A stretch of 64,000 nucleotides of DNA from Neobacillus terrae (GTDB lineage: Bacteria > Bacillota > Bacilli > Bacillales > Cytobacillaceae), in assembly GCF_011393025.1 (NCBI RefSeq), contig NZ_JAAOEO010000001.1, positions 248,001 to 312,000 on the forward strand. The letters run 5' to 3'. Made by a program: the position numbers and the translations under genes. Positions 8,929 to 18,182 of the stretch are shown piece after piece (positions within the stretch are counted from its first letter, which is position 1; each line of letters starts with the position of its first letter). The notes beneath the pieces were generated by a model. That model saw only the letters and a list, made by a program, of their open reading frames with translations. It was not told where the DNA came from and ran no database searches.

Positions 8929-9876
8929 ATGTTGAAGTTTTTTCAAAGATTTTACCGCACTGATTATATGATTGCATATAGATTGGTTAAACAGGATATT
9001 GGGATTTCAAAGAATGATAAAGAAAAATTTATAGCGTTTAAAAATAATAAAAAATATTGGTACGCTGATCCTATCCTTTATAAATTGAACAATAAAATTT
9101 ATATGTTTTATGAAGCATTCAACAAGAAAAAAAATCTTGGGGAAATTGGTGTTGCAATAGTTATTGATAATAAATTAGTGGATCAACAGATTATTTTAAA
9201 TGAACCCTTTCACATGTCATACCCTTTTGTATTTAATGTTAATAACAAAATATACATGATACCTGAGACCTCATCAGTCAAAAAATTACTACTATATGAG
9301 TCCGTTAATTTCCCATACGAGTGGAAGTTAAGCAAAGTATTAATGGATAATATTCAATTGTCTGATGCAACAATTTTAAACCATCAAGATAAACTATATT
9401 TATTTGTATCAAAATTATTGTGTCCTAGTCCATATAGTGACGAGTTATTCCTTTATACTCTTGATAATGAATTCAATTTACTACCACATAAGAACAATCC
9501 GATTATCACTGATAACGAATTTTCAAGACCAGCCGGAAGGTTATTAGAGTATAACAGTAAATTGATAAGGGTATCTCAGGATTGTTCAAATGGTGGATAT
9601 GGCAAAGCTATAAAATTCAATGAAGTTATCGAATTATCAGATACCATCTATAATGAAAAAAATATCTCTACAATTTTACCTGATGATATCCCCATTAAAT
9701 TTCATAAAAAGTTGACTGGGACCCATACTTATAGTAAATGTGATGATTTTGAGGTAATTGATGTAAGATACTTAGTCTTTGATATTAAAAAACTTTTAAC
9801 CTTCTTTTATAGATTTCCTTTCAAAGTAATTAGGAAATCGAAAATAGCTGCAATGAAATTGAAGGGGATAGAATAG
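8929..9876 (+). CDS. Beta-propeller protein, GINT1 N-terminal-like
   Basis: The sequence has recurring propeller blades: YWYADPILYKLNNKIYMFYE, then MSYPFVFNVNNKIYMIPETS, then DATILNHQDKLYLFVS, and a C-terminal ARPAG-like FSRPAGRLLEYNSKLIRVSQ. This is the five-bladed, GH43-like fold found in the N-terminal part of GINT1-type transferases and fused to formyltransferase-like domains in bacterial glycan loci. Here the fold stands alone. The larger paralogue at 24438-26069 carries the extra N-terminal domain. ATG 8929 is chosen for its AAGAGGGAG site; TTG 8893 lacks one. Function unproven, probably glycan transfer or modification. Confidence 0.7.
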   Translation: MLKFFQRFYRTDYMIAYRLVKQDIGISKNDKEKFIAFKNNKKYWYADPILYKLNNKIYMFYEAFNKKKNLGEIGVAIVIDNKLVDQQIILNEPFHMSYPFVFNVNNKIYMIPETSSVKKLLLYESVNFPYEWKLSKVLMDNIQLSDATILNHQDKLYLFVSKLLCPSPYSDELFLYTLDNEFNLLPHKNNPIITDNEFSRPAGRLLEYNSKLIRVSQDCSNGGYGKAIKFNEVIELSDTIYNEKNISTILPDDIPIKFHKKLTGTHTYSKCDDFEVIDVRYLVFDIKKLLTFFYRFPFKVIRKSKIAAMKLKGIE

Positions 9877-9900
9877 TATATACAATTCGAGGAGTCTAGC

Positions 9901-10689
9901 ATGATAAAGAAATATAAAAATAAATTAAATTCGAACCTATTTAGATTAACTCGACAAATAAAAATTAATCTATTCCCACTGTCACAAAATGCTGCAACTT
10001 TAAAAAAACTTAAAAATAAACATCTAAACATGAGATGTTTTATTATTGGCAATGGACCCAGTTTGAAAACAGAAGACCTAGATAAACTGCAAAATGAAAT
10101 TACATTTGCCTTCAATCGAATTTACTATTTATTCGAAAGAACTGATTGGCGACCTACATATTACTGCTCAGAAGATGAAAAAACAATTTTTAAAAGTAAA
10201 GAGGAAATAAATAATTTAAAAATAGAAAAAAAGTTTTTTCCTGTTAACTTTCCATGGGATTACACAATTAACTTTCAAAATGGAAACTATTACATCTTTA
10301 AATTAGGTGACAGTAAAGTCGAACCGAGGTTTTCAGAAGACATTGTTAGAGGCATATTCTGGGGAAATACTGTTGCTTATACCGCAATACAAATGGCAGT
10401 TTATATGGGAATTAAAGAAATTTATCTTTTGGGAGTTGACCATCATTTTAGTAAAATGGAAAACGATAAAGGTGAAATTGTAATTGATGAAACTGCTAAA
10501 GACTATTTTAGTGAAAAGTATAATACTGACAAAGATGATTTATATATTCCTAATGTCGAAATATCAACACGAGCATTTACTGCTGCAAGAAGATATGCAG
10601 ATGACCATTATATAAAAATATACAACGCAACTCGTGGTGGGAAATTAGAAGTCTTTGAAAGAGTGGATTTTGACAACATCATTTTTTAG
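9901..10689 (+). CDS. DUF115/GT42-like transferase, candidate Kdo transferase
   Basis: The protein has FIIGNGPSLKTEDLDKLQ (from about residue 47) and GNTVAYTAIQMAVYMGIKEI followed by YLLGVDHHF. Both match, in order and spacing, the corresponding motifs I recall in Campylobacter CstII (GT42 sialyltransferase) and the DUF115 domain of Maf flagellin nonulosonic-acid transferases. Those enzymes use CMP-activated nine-carbon acids. The gene sits 17 bp before the CMP-Kdo synthetase gene, so a CMP-Kdo-using transferase is a reasonable guess. Automated annotation may call it an MptE-like pterin kinase, which I think is misleading here. A paralogue is at 21687-22535. Confidence 0.65.
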   Translation: MIKKYKNKLNSNLFRLTRQIKINLFPLSQNAATLKKLKNKHLNMRCFIIGNGPSLKTEDLDKLQNEITFAFNRIYYLFERTDWRPTYYCSEDEKTIFKSKEEINNLKIEKKFFPVNFPWDYTINFQNGNYYIFKLGDSKVEPRFSEDIVRGIFWGNTVAYTAIQMAVYMGIKEIYLLGVDHHFSKMENDKGEIVIDETAKDYFSEKYNTDKDDLYIPNVEISTRAFTAARRYADDHYIKIYNATRGGKLEVFERVDFDNIIF

Positions 10690-10706
10690 AAAGCGTGGTA
10701 ATAAGT

Positions 10707-11456
10707 ATGAAGATAGTAGGAGTAATACCTGCAAGAGGTGGGTCCACAAGATTTTATAATAAACCCTTAGCAAGTATTCTGGGAAAACCAATGGTTTGGT
10801 GGGTTTATCAACATTCTATGGAAGTTAAATGCTTTGAAGAGGTGTACATTGCTACAGATAGCGAAGAAATTAAAACCGTATGCGAAAATTTTGGTGCAAA
10901 AGTTATCATGACCTCAAAGGAGCATGATACCGCAACTGAAAGGCTGTATGAGGTTTCGCAGAAATTAGAAGCAGACCTTTATGTAATGATAAATGGAGAT
11001 GAGCCAGCGATAGAAGCCAAAGATATCGTAAAGTGCATTCCAGTTGATTTTAATAAAGAAGAATTTTATGCATCTAATTTAATGACAGATTTTACTGATC
11101 CCGTTGAAGTTGTTGATACATCTAACTTAAAAATAGTAACCAATAAAGATGGGATTTGTCTATTTATTTCTCGCAGCCCAATTCCATTCCCTAAGGGTGG
11201 GATGAACTATGCTTACCAGAAATTTGTGGGGGTAGGAGCATTTACGAAAAAAGCTCTTCAATATTACCATGAAACACCTCGAGGGCCTATTGAAAAAATT
11301 GAAGAAAACGATTCTTTTAGATTTATTGAGAACAGGAAGGACATTTATTATATAAACGCACATTGTAAAACAATTTCAGTAGATACACCTAAAGATATTG
11401 AAAAGGTTGAAGAGTACATTCTGGGCTATGCTAAAAAAATCCCAGTAAGAGGTTAA
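10707..11456 (+). CDS. kdsB: CMP-Kdo synthetase (3-deoxy-manno-octulosonate cytidylyltransferase)
   Basis: KdsB couples CTP to Kdo. The N-terminal nucleotide loop reads GVIPARGGSTRFYNKPLA, followed by YIATDSEEI, a TSKEHDTATERLYEV segment corresponding to the TS..H..GTDR motif, and INGDEP matching the KdsB GDEP signature. ATG 10707 gives the usual N-terminus; GTG 10695 would add four residues. The length of 249 aa is typical. It is a cytosolic enzyme. The other three Kdo genes lie 1.3 kb downstream, separated only by a kinase-like gene. The GGSTRF loop is somewhat atypical for KdsB (usually ASTR), so activation of a Kdo-like sugar other than Kdo itself is possible. Confidence 0.82.
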   Translation: MKIVGVIPARGGSTRFYNKPLASILGKPMVWWVYQHSMEVKCFEEVYIATDSEEIKTVCENFGAKVIMTSKEHDTATERLYEVSQKLEADLYVMINGDEPAIEAKDIVKCIPVDFNKEEFYASNLMTDFTDPVEVVDTSNLKIVTNKDGICLFISRSPIPFPKGGMNYAYQKFVGVGAFTKKALQYYHETPRGPIEKIEENDSFRFIENRKDIYYINAHCKTISVDTPKDIEKVEEYILGYAKKIPVRG

Positions 11457-11460
11457 TTAG

Positions 11461-12717
11461 ATGAACAAGTATAGAAAGGTAATAGAAAGTTTTTTAGAAA
11501 ATGGAGTAATAATAACGATAAAAAAGATAATTTATGTTAGGCGACAAGAGAAATTTTTAAAATTCTATTATAATAAAGACACTTTATTTAAAGCTGTCAA
11601 AATAGGTGAGAAAATAGTTAAAATGGCTCCTCTAGATTTATATAATTATCAGAAACTTGCAAGAGCTTACTGGAAAAACAGAAATGATGATAGAGCTATT
11701 AAAACATTAAGAAGAGGAATAAAAGTAAACTATAATAAGGATCTTGAAGAAATAATAAGTGAAATAGAAAGGAATATCTCTAATAAAAGTATATTTCTCT
11801 CGAATAATTTTATTTTTAAAGGTGGACATGAAAATTACGGACTAATAGAGCATATTTTAGAAGACAAAATTTTGTTAACTAAGATACTAACTGTTAAACA
11901 AGCAAATGGAGAATTTATTGTAAAAGAACTTCAAAAAAAACTAAAAACTTTCAAGAGTATTACTCCCAATATATTGAATATTTTAAAAGTTGATGACCTA
12001 TGTTTCGTTACAATGGAAAGAATAGATGGGATAGAGCCTGGAATAATTGATATTGATCTAATTGAGAAAGTATATGAAATTAATAGTTCTATAACTTCTG
12101 TGAGGAATTGTGATTTTTTTTACCCCTTAAATGAACAGACGATAACCCAAAACATTGAACCAGTGAATATACATGAGTTATTTAAGACATTTTATTTAGT
12201 TAATCAAAAGAATATAGAGGTTTTCTCTTTAATTAAACAATTTATCCTGAAGAATAATAATCACTTAAAATCATTACAGATTATAGATTATTTAAACAAT
12301 ATTGCTGTTGGTCACAAATACTACGAACGAATAAACACAGCAAAGCATTTTTCTTTACAACATGGAGATTTTTTTCAAGACAACATGTTATTTAACAATC
12401 AATCAGAAGACTTGAAGTTAATTGATTGGGGAGGTATTAGGTTTGGGCCAAGGTGGGTAGATATCGCCGTTTTTTTAGCAGTAACTAAGCAGCCCTTTTA
12501 TGATATTCTACACAATTTTCTTGATCATAATAGGTGTGATTATGACCCAGTAGAGAAACTATTTTTTATTTACACATTAATTGCTACCTGGCTTGTTACT
12601 TTTAATAAAGAGGATATCCAAGATTGTCACCAAAGCTATTGTGGACCAGCATTAAAGTATATTGCGACCTTAATGGAAGAACTAGAAAAAGAAGAAGTTA
12701 TAAAGAGATCCAGTTAA
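11461..12717 (+). CDS. APH/choline-kinase-like phosphotransferase
   Basis: The C-terminal half carries the aminoglycoside/choline kinase catalytic loop SLQHGDFFQDNMLF (H-G-D-x4-N) and the metal-binding LKLIDWGGIRFGPRWVDIAV. The N-terminal ~110 residues are basic and contain a TPR-like helical pair (NYQKLARAYWKNRNDDRAIK). The gene lies between kdsB and kdsA with only 4 bp after kdsB. It may phosphorylate a sugar, Kdo or a linker alcohol, but the substrate is inferred only from position. Lpt-system Kdo kinase KdkA is a different, though distantly related, family. The start has an AGAGG site. Confidence 0.7.
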   Translation: MNKYRKVIESFLENGVIITIKKIIYVRRQEKFLKFYYNKDTLFKAVKIGEKIVKMAPLDLYNYQKLARAYWKNRNDDRAIKTLRRGIKVNYNKDLEEIISEIERNISNKSIFLSNNFIFKGGHENYGLIEHILEDKILLTKILTVKQANGEFIVKELQKKLKTFKSITPNILNILKVDDLCFVTMERIDGIEPGIIDIDLIEKVYEINSSITSVRNCDFFYPLNEQTITQNIEPVNIHELFKTFYLVNQKNIEVFSLIKQFILKNNNHLKSLQIIDYLNNIAVGHKYYERINTAKHFSLQHGDFFQDNMLFNNQSEDLKLIDWGGIRFGPRWVDIAVFLAVTKQPFYDILHNFLDHNRCDYDPVEKLFFIYTLIATWLVTFNKEDIQDCHQSYCGPALKYIATLMEELEKEEVIKRSS

Positions 12718-12785
12718 AAATATTCCTAAAATCTGATGGTAAGTAATAAATTAAAAAATAAAATGTCTAAGGGAGATAATAAGTT

Positions 12786-13625
12786 ATGAAAACGATGAAA
12801 GTTGGTAATATTCCTGTAGATAACACTATATTTACATTAATTGCAGGTCCTTGTGTAATTGAAACAGAAGCACAAGTGATAGAAGTGGCATCAAGAATGA
12901 AAGACATTACAGGATTACTTGGTATTCCTTTTATTTTTAAGTCATCGTTCGATAAAGCGAATAGAACGTCCGTTTCAGCGTACAGAGGTCCTGGAATTAA
13001 TGAGGGTCTTCGTATTCTTAAGAGAGTGAAAGATGAGTTAGGTATACCAGTAGTAACAGATATTCATGAACCCTACCAAGCAAGGACTGCTGCTGAGGTT
13101 GTCGATATGCTTCAAATTCCTGCTTTTCTTTGTAGACAAACAGATTTATTGGTAGCAGCAGCAGAAACCGGGTTGCCAGTTAACATTAAAAAGGCACAGT
13201 TTTTATCAGCAAAGGATATGAAAAATGTTATTACAAAGGTTGAAGAATCTGGCAACGAAAACATTCTTTTATGCGAAAGAGGTAACACATTCGGTTATAA
13301 CAATTTAGTTGTTGATATGACCAACATTATTGAAATGAAAAAGTTCGGCTATCCAGTAGTTTTTGATGCAACACACAGTGTTCAAAAACCAGGCGGCAAC
13401 GGCACATCGACTGGTGGAAATCGAGAGTATGTAGAACATTTAGCAAAAGCGGCTTTAGCAGTTGGTGCTGATGCTTTATTTATGGAAGTTCATGAAAATC
13501 CTGATAATGCTAAGTCTGATGGTCCTAATATGGTGAAACTTGATGAGATCGAAGTGATGCTTAAAAAGCTTATTAAGATATATAAGGCGGTGCGCGATGT
13601 TGAATCAATTAGATTTTCTAAATGA
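12786..13625 (+). CDS. kdsA: Kdo-8-phosphate synthase
   Basis: KdsA condenses phosphoenolpyruvate with arabinose-5-phosphate. Family motifs are clear: LIAGPCVIE near the N-terminus, [12 protein letters not shown] (PEP-binding), [38 protein letters not shown] and [18 protein letters not shown]. The length of 279 aa is normal. The start has a GGGAGA site. Its end overlaps kdsD by 29 bp, showing tight coupling. KdsA belongs to a pathway normally confined to Gram-negative bacteria and plants. Sequence identity to the family is high enough in the motifs that I regard the call as firm. Confidence 0.93.
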   Translation: MKTMKVGNIPVDNTIFTLIAGPCVIETEAQVIEVASRMKDITGLLGIPFIFKSSFDKANRTSVSAYRGPGINEGLRILKRVKDELGIPVVTDIHEPYQARTAAEVVDMLQIPAFLCRQTDLLVAAAETGLPVNIKKAQFLSAKDMKNVITKVEESGNENILLCERGNTFGYNNLVVDMTNIIEMKKFGYPVVFDATHSVQKPGGNGTSTGGNREYVEHLAKAALAVGADALFMEVHENPDNAKSDGPNMVKLDEIEVMLKKLIKIYKAVRDVESIRFSK

Positions 13626-14607
13626 ATTTAAAAAGGAACATCAAATTGATATTCTCTCTGAATCAAAATTTGTTTTTGAAACTGAGGTAAATGCCATAAA
13701 CCTAGTAAAAGATGCTCTGGATGAAAGCTTTGTTAGAATTGTAGAACTAATCTCCAATTGTACCGGGAAAGTTATTGTTACAGGAATGGGTAAACCTGGG
13801 CATGTTTCGAGGAAAATTGCCGCTACCATGTCAAGTCTTGGGACATCATCGTTTTTCCTGCATCCAGCTGAAGCGTTACACGGAGACCTGGGAATGATTT
13901 CAGCAAATGATATTGTTATAGCTATTAGCTATAGTGGCGAAAGTGAAGAGATTACAAGAATTTTGCCTAATATTAAATTGATTGGTGCCACATTAATTGG
14001 TATCTCAGGTAACCAAAACTCATCGCTTGTGAAATACAGTGATTACTCTTTTGTATTTCCTAAATTTAAGGAAGCCTGTTCCATGAACTTGGCACCTACA
14101 TCAAGTACAACAGTTGAGATGGTTTTGGGGGATGCATTAGCAGTCTGTTTATCAAAAATTTATGGTTTTCAAGATAGAAACTACGCATTGTATCATCCAG
14201 CTGGTTCCCTAGGAAAGAAATTGCTAGTAAAAGTAAGTGACATTATGCATACAGGGAATAAAAACGCGGTTGTAAAGGCTGGCACGAAGTTAAATGACGC
14301 CATTATTGAGATGAGTACGAAAGCAATTGGAATTATTAATATTTTAAATGAAAAGAATGAATTAATCGGAGTCTTTACTGATGGTGATTTAAGAAGAACG
14401 TTTACAAGAGAAGTGAATGTTTATAGCTTATCAATAGAGGATGTAATGATAAAAACACCCCTCTTCATAGACCCTAATATGCTCGCTGTAGATGCTTTAA
14501 AGATGATGAATGATCACAATATATCAGCATTGCCAGTCATTAGGGATAATAAATTGATTGGAACCGTAAGGGTTAACGATATTCTTGGAGTTGGTATTTT
14601 TATATGA
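13597..14607 (+). CDS. kdsD: Arabinose-5-phosphate isomerase (SIS plus two CBS domains)
   Basis: KdsD/GutQ family enzyme converting ribulose-5-phosphate to arabinose-5-phosphate. The SIS domain (about residues 40-180) includes [20 protein letters not shown], a variant of the usual GxGKSG, then [11 protein letters not shown] and [10 protein letters not shown]. Two CBS domains fill residues about 210-336. The Pro in place of Ser in GMGKPGH is a small deviation worth noting. The start overlaps kdsA and the end overlaps kdsC by 4 bp, so kdsA-kdsD-kdsC form one translational block. It supplies the substrate for KdsA. Confidence 0.92.
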   Translation: MLNQLDFLNEFKKEHQIDILSESKFVFETEVNAINLVKDALDESFVRIVELISNCTGKVIVTGMGKPGHVSRKIAATMSSLGTSSFFLHPAEALHGDLGMISANDIVIAISYSGESEEITRILPNIKLIGATLIGISGNQNSSLVKYSDYSFVFPKFKEACSMNLAPTSSTTVEMVLGDALAVCLSKIYGFQDRNYALYHPAGSLGKKLLVKVSDIMHTGNKNAVVKAGTKLNDAIIEMSTKAIGIINILNEKNELIGVFTDGDLRRTFTREVNVYSLSIEDVMIKTPLFIDPNMLAVDALKMMNDHNISALPVIRDNKLIGTVRVNDILGVGIFI

Positions 14608-15083
14608 TTAAAGAGAAGGATTTATCAAAAATTAAAATGATAGTTATGGATGTTGACGGTACTTTAACCGATGGGAAAATTTATGTCGGTGATAATGGTG
14701 AGGTATTTAAAGCATTCAATGTAAGAGATGGCTACCGATTAATTAATCTTGAAAAGTATAATATCATACCAGTTATCATTACAGGAAAGAGATCAGAGAT
14801 TTTAGTGAAACGTGCTGCTGAACTAAAGATTGAAGAAGTTCATCAAGGAATTGAGGATAAACTAAAAGTTTTGGATGAGATTATATATAGGTATGATTTA
14901 AAATACGAAAATATTGCCTATATCGGTGATGATATAAACGATATTGATTGTATGAAAGTATGTTATTTAAAAGCTTGTCCAGCAGATGCAATTAGTGAAG
15001 TACTAGATATCGTGGATTATGTCTGTAAATCTAACGGTGGTAATGGTGCTGTTAGAGAATTAATTGATTTGATTGTTATGTGA
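14604..15083 (+). CDS. kdsC: Kdo-8-phosphate phosphatase (HAD superfamily)
   Basis: Short HAD phosphatase of 159 residues without a cap domain, as in KdsC, which works as a tetramer. Motif I is VMDVDGTLTDGKIY, motif II is PVIITGKRS, and the motif III/IV region is KLKVLDEII followed by IAYIGDDINDIDCM. The VFKAFNVRDGY stretch matches KdsC. It releases phosphate from Kdo-8-P before activation by KdsB. ATG overlaps the kdsD stop (ATGA). The family has close relatives acting on other nonulosonate phosphates, but kdsA and kdsD next door fix the assignment. Confidence 0.9.
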   Translation: MIKEKDLSKIKMIVMDVDGTLTDGKIYVGDNGEVFKAFNVRDGYRLINLEKYNIIPVIITGKRSEILVKRAAELKIEEVHQGIEDKLKVLDEIIYRYDLKYENIAYIGDDINDIDCMKVCYLKACPADAISEVLDIVDYVCKSNGGNGAVRELIDLIVM

Positions 15084-15092
15084 GGTATAAAT

Positions 15093-16139
15093 ATGACAAG
15101 TGTTAAAAATAACAATGCTGTCGATGTAATGAAATTTATATGCGCAATATTGGTGGTGATTATTCATGCACCACCCCTTCTATCCTATAACGAAACCGCA
15201 AATTTTATATTAGTTGAAATTATTGCAAGAATAGCAGTACCTTTCTTTTTTGTATGTGCAGGTTACTTCTTTTTTAATAAGTTTAATCTGAAAAACGGAA
15301 AGGTTAAAATGAATATTAGCAGTTTAAAGAAATATATCTTGCATTTAATTAATCTATATATTTTTTGGACATTATTTTATCTAATATGGTGGATACCCTT
15401 TTGGTATTACGGTGGTTTTTTAACTTTAGCCAATTTTAAAGGTTATGTATTAAGTATTTTTATTACTGGAAGTTATTATCATATGTGGTATATTGTTTCA
15501 CTAATATATGGAATGATATTTTCATTTCTAATATTAAAATACGTCCGAGTTAAGCTAGTAATCGGAATTGCAGTTATTTTTTATTTAATAGGGACAATTG
15601 TATATTCATATTCTTGGATTATCAGTGAGAACATTTTAATTGATCTTTTTATAAAATTATACGGCCTCTTTAGTTCAATAAGTGTTGGACTATTTAGGGC
15701 ATTCCCATACATAATGATGGGGCTCTTTTTCTCAAAGTTTAGAGTAAAAGTAAACACTCCGCTAAGCGTAATTATAAGTGGTATCTGTTTATTATTACTA
15801 GGCGTGGAGGTTTGGATGTTAAAGACCTCTGGGAATACTTCTAAATTCTCTTATGTTTTATTAACAGGAGTCAATGTTTTCTTTATTTTTAATACGGTAA
15901 GTAAAATTAAACTAAAATACAATACATTTTATCCATTATTAAGAAAGATGAGTTCAATAATTTACTTTGTACATCCCATGTTTATTAATATTAATGGTCT
16001 GATTTTGTCACATTATATTGGCAAAGAAAACCCAGCAATATTGTTTCTTTCTGTATTGGGATGTACGGTTTTGTTTAGTGTTGGATTTATTAAATTATCA
16101 CAATCTAAATATTATTACAGATTAAAGTCTGTGTATTGA
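15093..16139 (+). CDS. Membrane acyltransferase, acyltransferase-3 family
   Basis: Integral membrane protein of about ten helices. The N-terminus AVDVMKFICAILVVIIHAPP holds the family's conserved His after helix 1 and is followed by IIARIAVPFFFVCAGYFFF. OafA-like members of this family O-acetylate cell-surface sugars; others transfer succinyl groups. It follows kdsC by 9 bp with a GAGGT ribosome site and precedes a GT2 gene without a gap. A role in decorating the glycan is likely; acyl group and acceptor are unknown. Confidence 0.85.
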   Translation: MTSVKNNNAVDVMKFICAILVVIIHAPPLLSYNETANFILVEIIARIAVPFFFVCAGYFFFNKFNLKNGKVKMNISSLKKYILHLINLYIFWTLFYLIWWIPFWYYGGFLTLANFKGYVLSIFITGSYYHMWYIVSLIYGMIFSFLILKYVRVKLVIGIAVIFYLIGTIVYSYSWIISENILIDLFIKLYGLFSSISVGLFRAFPYIMMGLFFSKFRVKVNTPLSVIISGICLLLLGVEVWMLKTSGNTSKFSYVLLTGVNVFFIFNTVSKIKLKYNTFYPLLRKMSSIIYFVHPMFININGLILSHYIGKENPAILFLSVLGCTVLFSVGFIKLSQSKYYYRLKSVY

Positions 16140-16140
16140 G

Positions 16141-17199
16141 GTGGGGGAAATTAAACCTATAATTTCAATTATAATACCTGTTTATAATGTAGAAAAATAT
16201 ATTAACCGCTGCATAGGTAGTATATTGGCACAAACTTTTTCTGATTTTGAATTGATATTAGTTAATGATGGATCAACAGATAAAAGTGGCACTATATGTG
16301 AGTACTATGCAAAAGAGGATAGTAGAATTAAAGTCATTCACATAAATAATGGAGGGGTTTCTAACGCAAGAAATACAGGAATTGCTCTTGCCCAAGGGGA
16401 TTACCTGATGTTTTGTGATAGTGATGACTACGTTGAAATAAATTGGTGTAGTGAACTTTATGAGTCTATTAAGCAAGGTGAGAAGACCTTACCTGTTAGT
16501 GGAATTAGATTTGTATATCAAATCAGAAAACAAAAAGAAGAAATCATAAAAGCATTTCCAAAAAAAGATTCATTTGATAAAGGTAATTATTTTGAAACAT
16601 ATAAAAAAGGTCTTTCCGGAAGTTTATGTTGCAAAATATATGACAGAAAAATAATCGCTGAAAACTCTATATTTTTTGATACTAATGTAAATAGGGGAGA
16701 AGATTTACTATTCAACCTAACTTATATGAGTCATATGGATACTTTTGTTACAATCCCAACAATTACATATAATTACGTTCACTCGAATGAATACAGTTTA
16801 ATGAATGGCTATCGTAAAGATTTATTTGATATTTCTGTAATGGTGTATTACGCCTGGAAAGATTATTTGAAACAAAATAATGGTGATAGGGAAAAAGTTG
16901 AGGAATTTGCTACGTATTTTTATCTGAATTTTTTGAATGTACTTAAGAATACTTTTGATGAACGAAATAAAGATAAATTAATAAAAAAATTAATCTATAA
17001 TAACCAAATTTTGAATTCCAGAGAATTTATTGAGTGTATAAAGTTGGCAGATACGTCAAAAGAAGATATTCGATATATGAAGTTATTAAAAACGAATAAT
17101 TATTATTTAGTTTGGTTTTTAGAACAAGCGATAAAAGTAAAAAAATGTTTAGTTGATAATAAAAATTTTTTCCGCCTCAGTTATTTTAAAAAGAATTAA
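16141..17199 (+). CDS. Glycosyltransferase family 2
   Basis: GT-A transferase beginning ISIIIPVYNVEKYINRCIGS, with VNDGSTDKSGTICEYYA and the DXD-like MFCDSDDYVE at about residue 93. The C-terminal ~220 residues are of unknown function, like its paralogues at 6593 and 20594. The start is uncertain: the annotated GTG at 16141 lies inside the only purine-rich ribosome site (GAGGTGGGGG), so an ATT at 16150 could be the true initiator. The gene directly follows the acyltransferase stop. Confidence 0.87.
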   Translation: MGEIKPIISIIIPVYNVEKYINRCIGSILAQTFSDFELILVNDGSTDKSGTICEYYAKEDSRIKVIHINNGGVSNARNTGIALAQGDYLMFCDSDDYVEINWCSELYESIKQGEKTLPVSGIRFVYQIRKQKEEIIKAFPKKDSFDKGNYFETYKKGLSGSLCCKIYDRKIIAENSIFFDTNVNRGEDLLFNLTYMSHMDTFVTIPTITYNYVHSNEYSLMNGYRKDLFDISVMVYYAWKDYLKQNNGDREKVEEFATYFYLNFLNVLKNTFDERNKDKLIKKLIYNNQILNSREFIECIKLADTSKEDIRYMKLLKTNNYYLVWFLEQAIKVKKCLVDNKNFFRLSYFKKN

Positions 17200-17236
17200 A
17201 TGAGTTTATTACGTAAGTAGATAAGGAGTAAGAGGT

Positions 17237-18136
17237 ATGAAGAATCTATTGTTAAAAATGTATTATATATTTCTTGATTTAAAAAATCATTTTAAGGTAT
17301 TAAGGGATAAATTAATTTCGGTTATTATTAAGCCCCCAGTTGTTAAAACAACAGATGAAACCTTGAGCAAAATAATAAATGAAAGGTGTTCTGTAAGCCG
17401 CTATGGAAATGGCGAATTTAATATTATGTTTAAGGGAGAGCAATTCTTTCAAGAATACGATAATGATTTGAGTATACGATTAATTGAAATTATTAGCTCT
17501 CAAAGTAAAAATCATATTGTATGTATTCCTGATGTTTTTAGGAATATCGATAAGTTTACAGATAGAGCACAAAATTTCTGGAATAAGTATTTAATTTTAA
17601 ACAGAACTAAAATATATCGGAAGCTAAAAAATAAGAAAGTTTATTATGATGCAATGGTGACGCGTCTATATATGGACTATAAAGATAAAAGTAAGTCAGA
17701 TGAGCGCTTTTCTAAATTTAAAATGATCTGGGATGATAGAGAAATTATTCTCGTTGAAGGTGAACAAAGTAGATTAGGAGCAGGTAATAATTTATTTAGC
17801 AATGCTAAATCCTTAAAAAGGATTTTATGCCCAGCTGAAAATGCTTTTGCAAAATATGAGGAAATTTTAACTGCAGTTAAAAAATACGATACGTCAAAAT
17901 TAATCCTGCTTGCACTTGGCCCAACAGCAACGGTATTAGCATATGACCTTTCTAGAATAGGTTACCAAGCAGTTGATATTGGAAATGTAGATATCGAGTA
18001 TGAGTGGTTTTTAAAAAGGACTCAAGTTAAAACTCCTGTTAAGCACAAATATACTGGAGAAGTTGCTAATGGAACAAAAGTTGAAAAATTGCATAATCCA
18101 GAGTATGAAAATGAAATTTTGGCTCAAATCCTTTAA
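17237..18136 (+). CDS. GT-D fold glycosyltransferase, SP_1767 family
   Basis: The sequence carries CSVSRYGNGEFNIMFKGE near residue 53 and the C-terminal LLALGPTATVLAYDLSRIGY followed by QAVDIGNVDIEYEWF. These are typical of DUF1792/GT-D transferases such as those that extend glycans on streptococcal serine-rich adhesins. Length 299 aa, somewhat longer than the core domain because of a ~40-residue basic N-terminus. The ribosome site AAGGAG is strong. The donor is unknown. Confidence 0.82.
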   Translation: MKNLLLKMYYIFLDLKNHFKVLRDKLISVIIKPPVVKTTDETLSKIINERCSVSRYGNGEFNIMFKGEQFFQEYDNDLSIRLIEIISSQSKNHIVCIPDVFRNIDKFTDRAQNFWNKYLILNRTKIYRKLKNKKVYYDAMVTRLYMDYKDKSKSDERFSKFKMIWDDREIILVEGEQSRLGAGNNLFSNAKSLKRILCPAENAFAKYEEILTAVKKYDTSKLILLALGPTATVLAYDLSRIGYQAVDIGNVDIEYEWFLKRTQVKTPVKHKYTGEVANGTKVEKLHNPEYENEILAQIL

Positions 18137-18182
18137 TTCGCAGTAGGGCTTATAACAAGGTAATAAGGGAGGAACAGAAAGA

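Noticed and set aside
9901..10689. Labelling as 6-hydroxymethylpterin diphosphokinase (MptE-like)
   Set aside because: The DUF115 similarity alone does not support pterin kinase activity, and the context is CMP-Kdo synthesis and glycosyl transfer.
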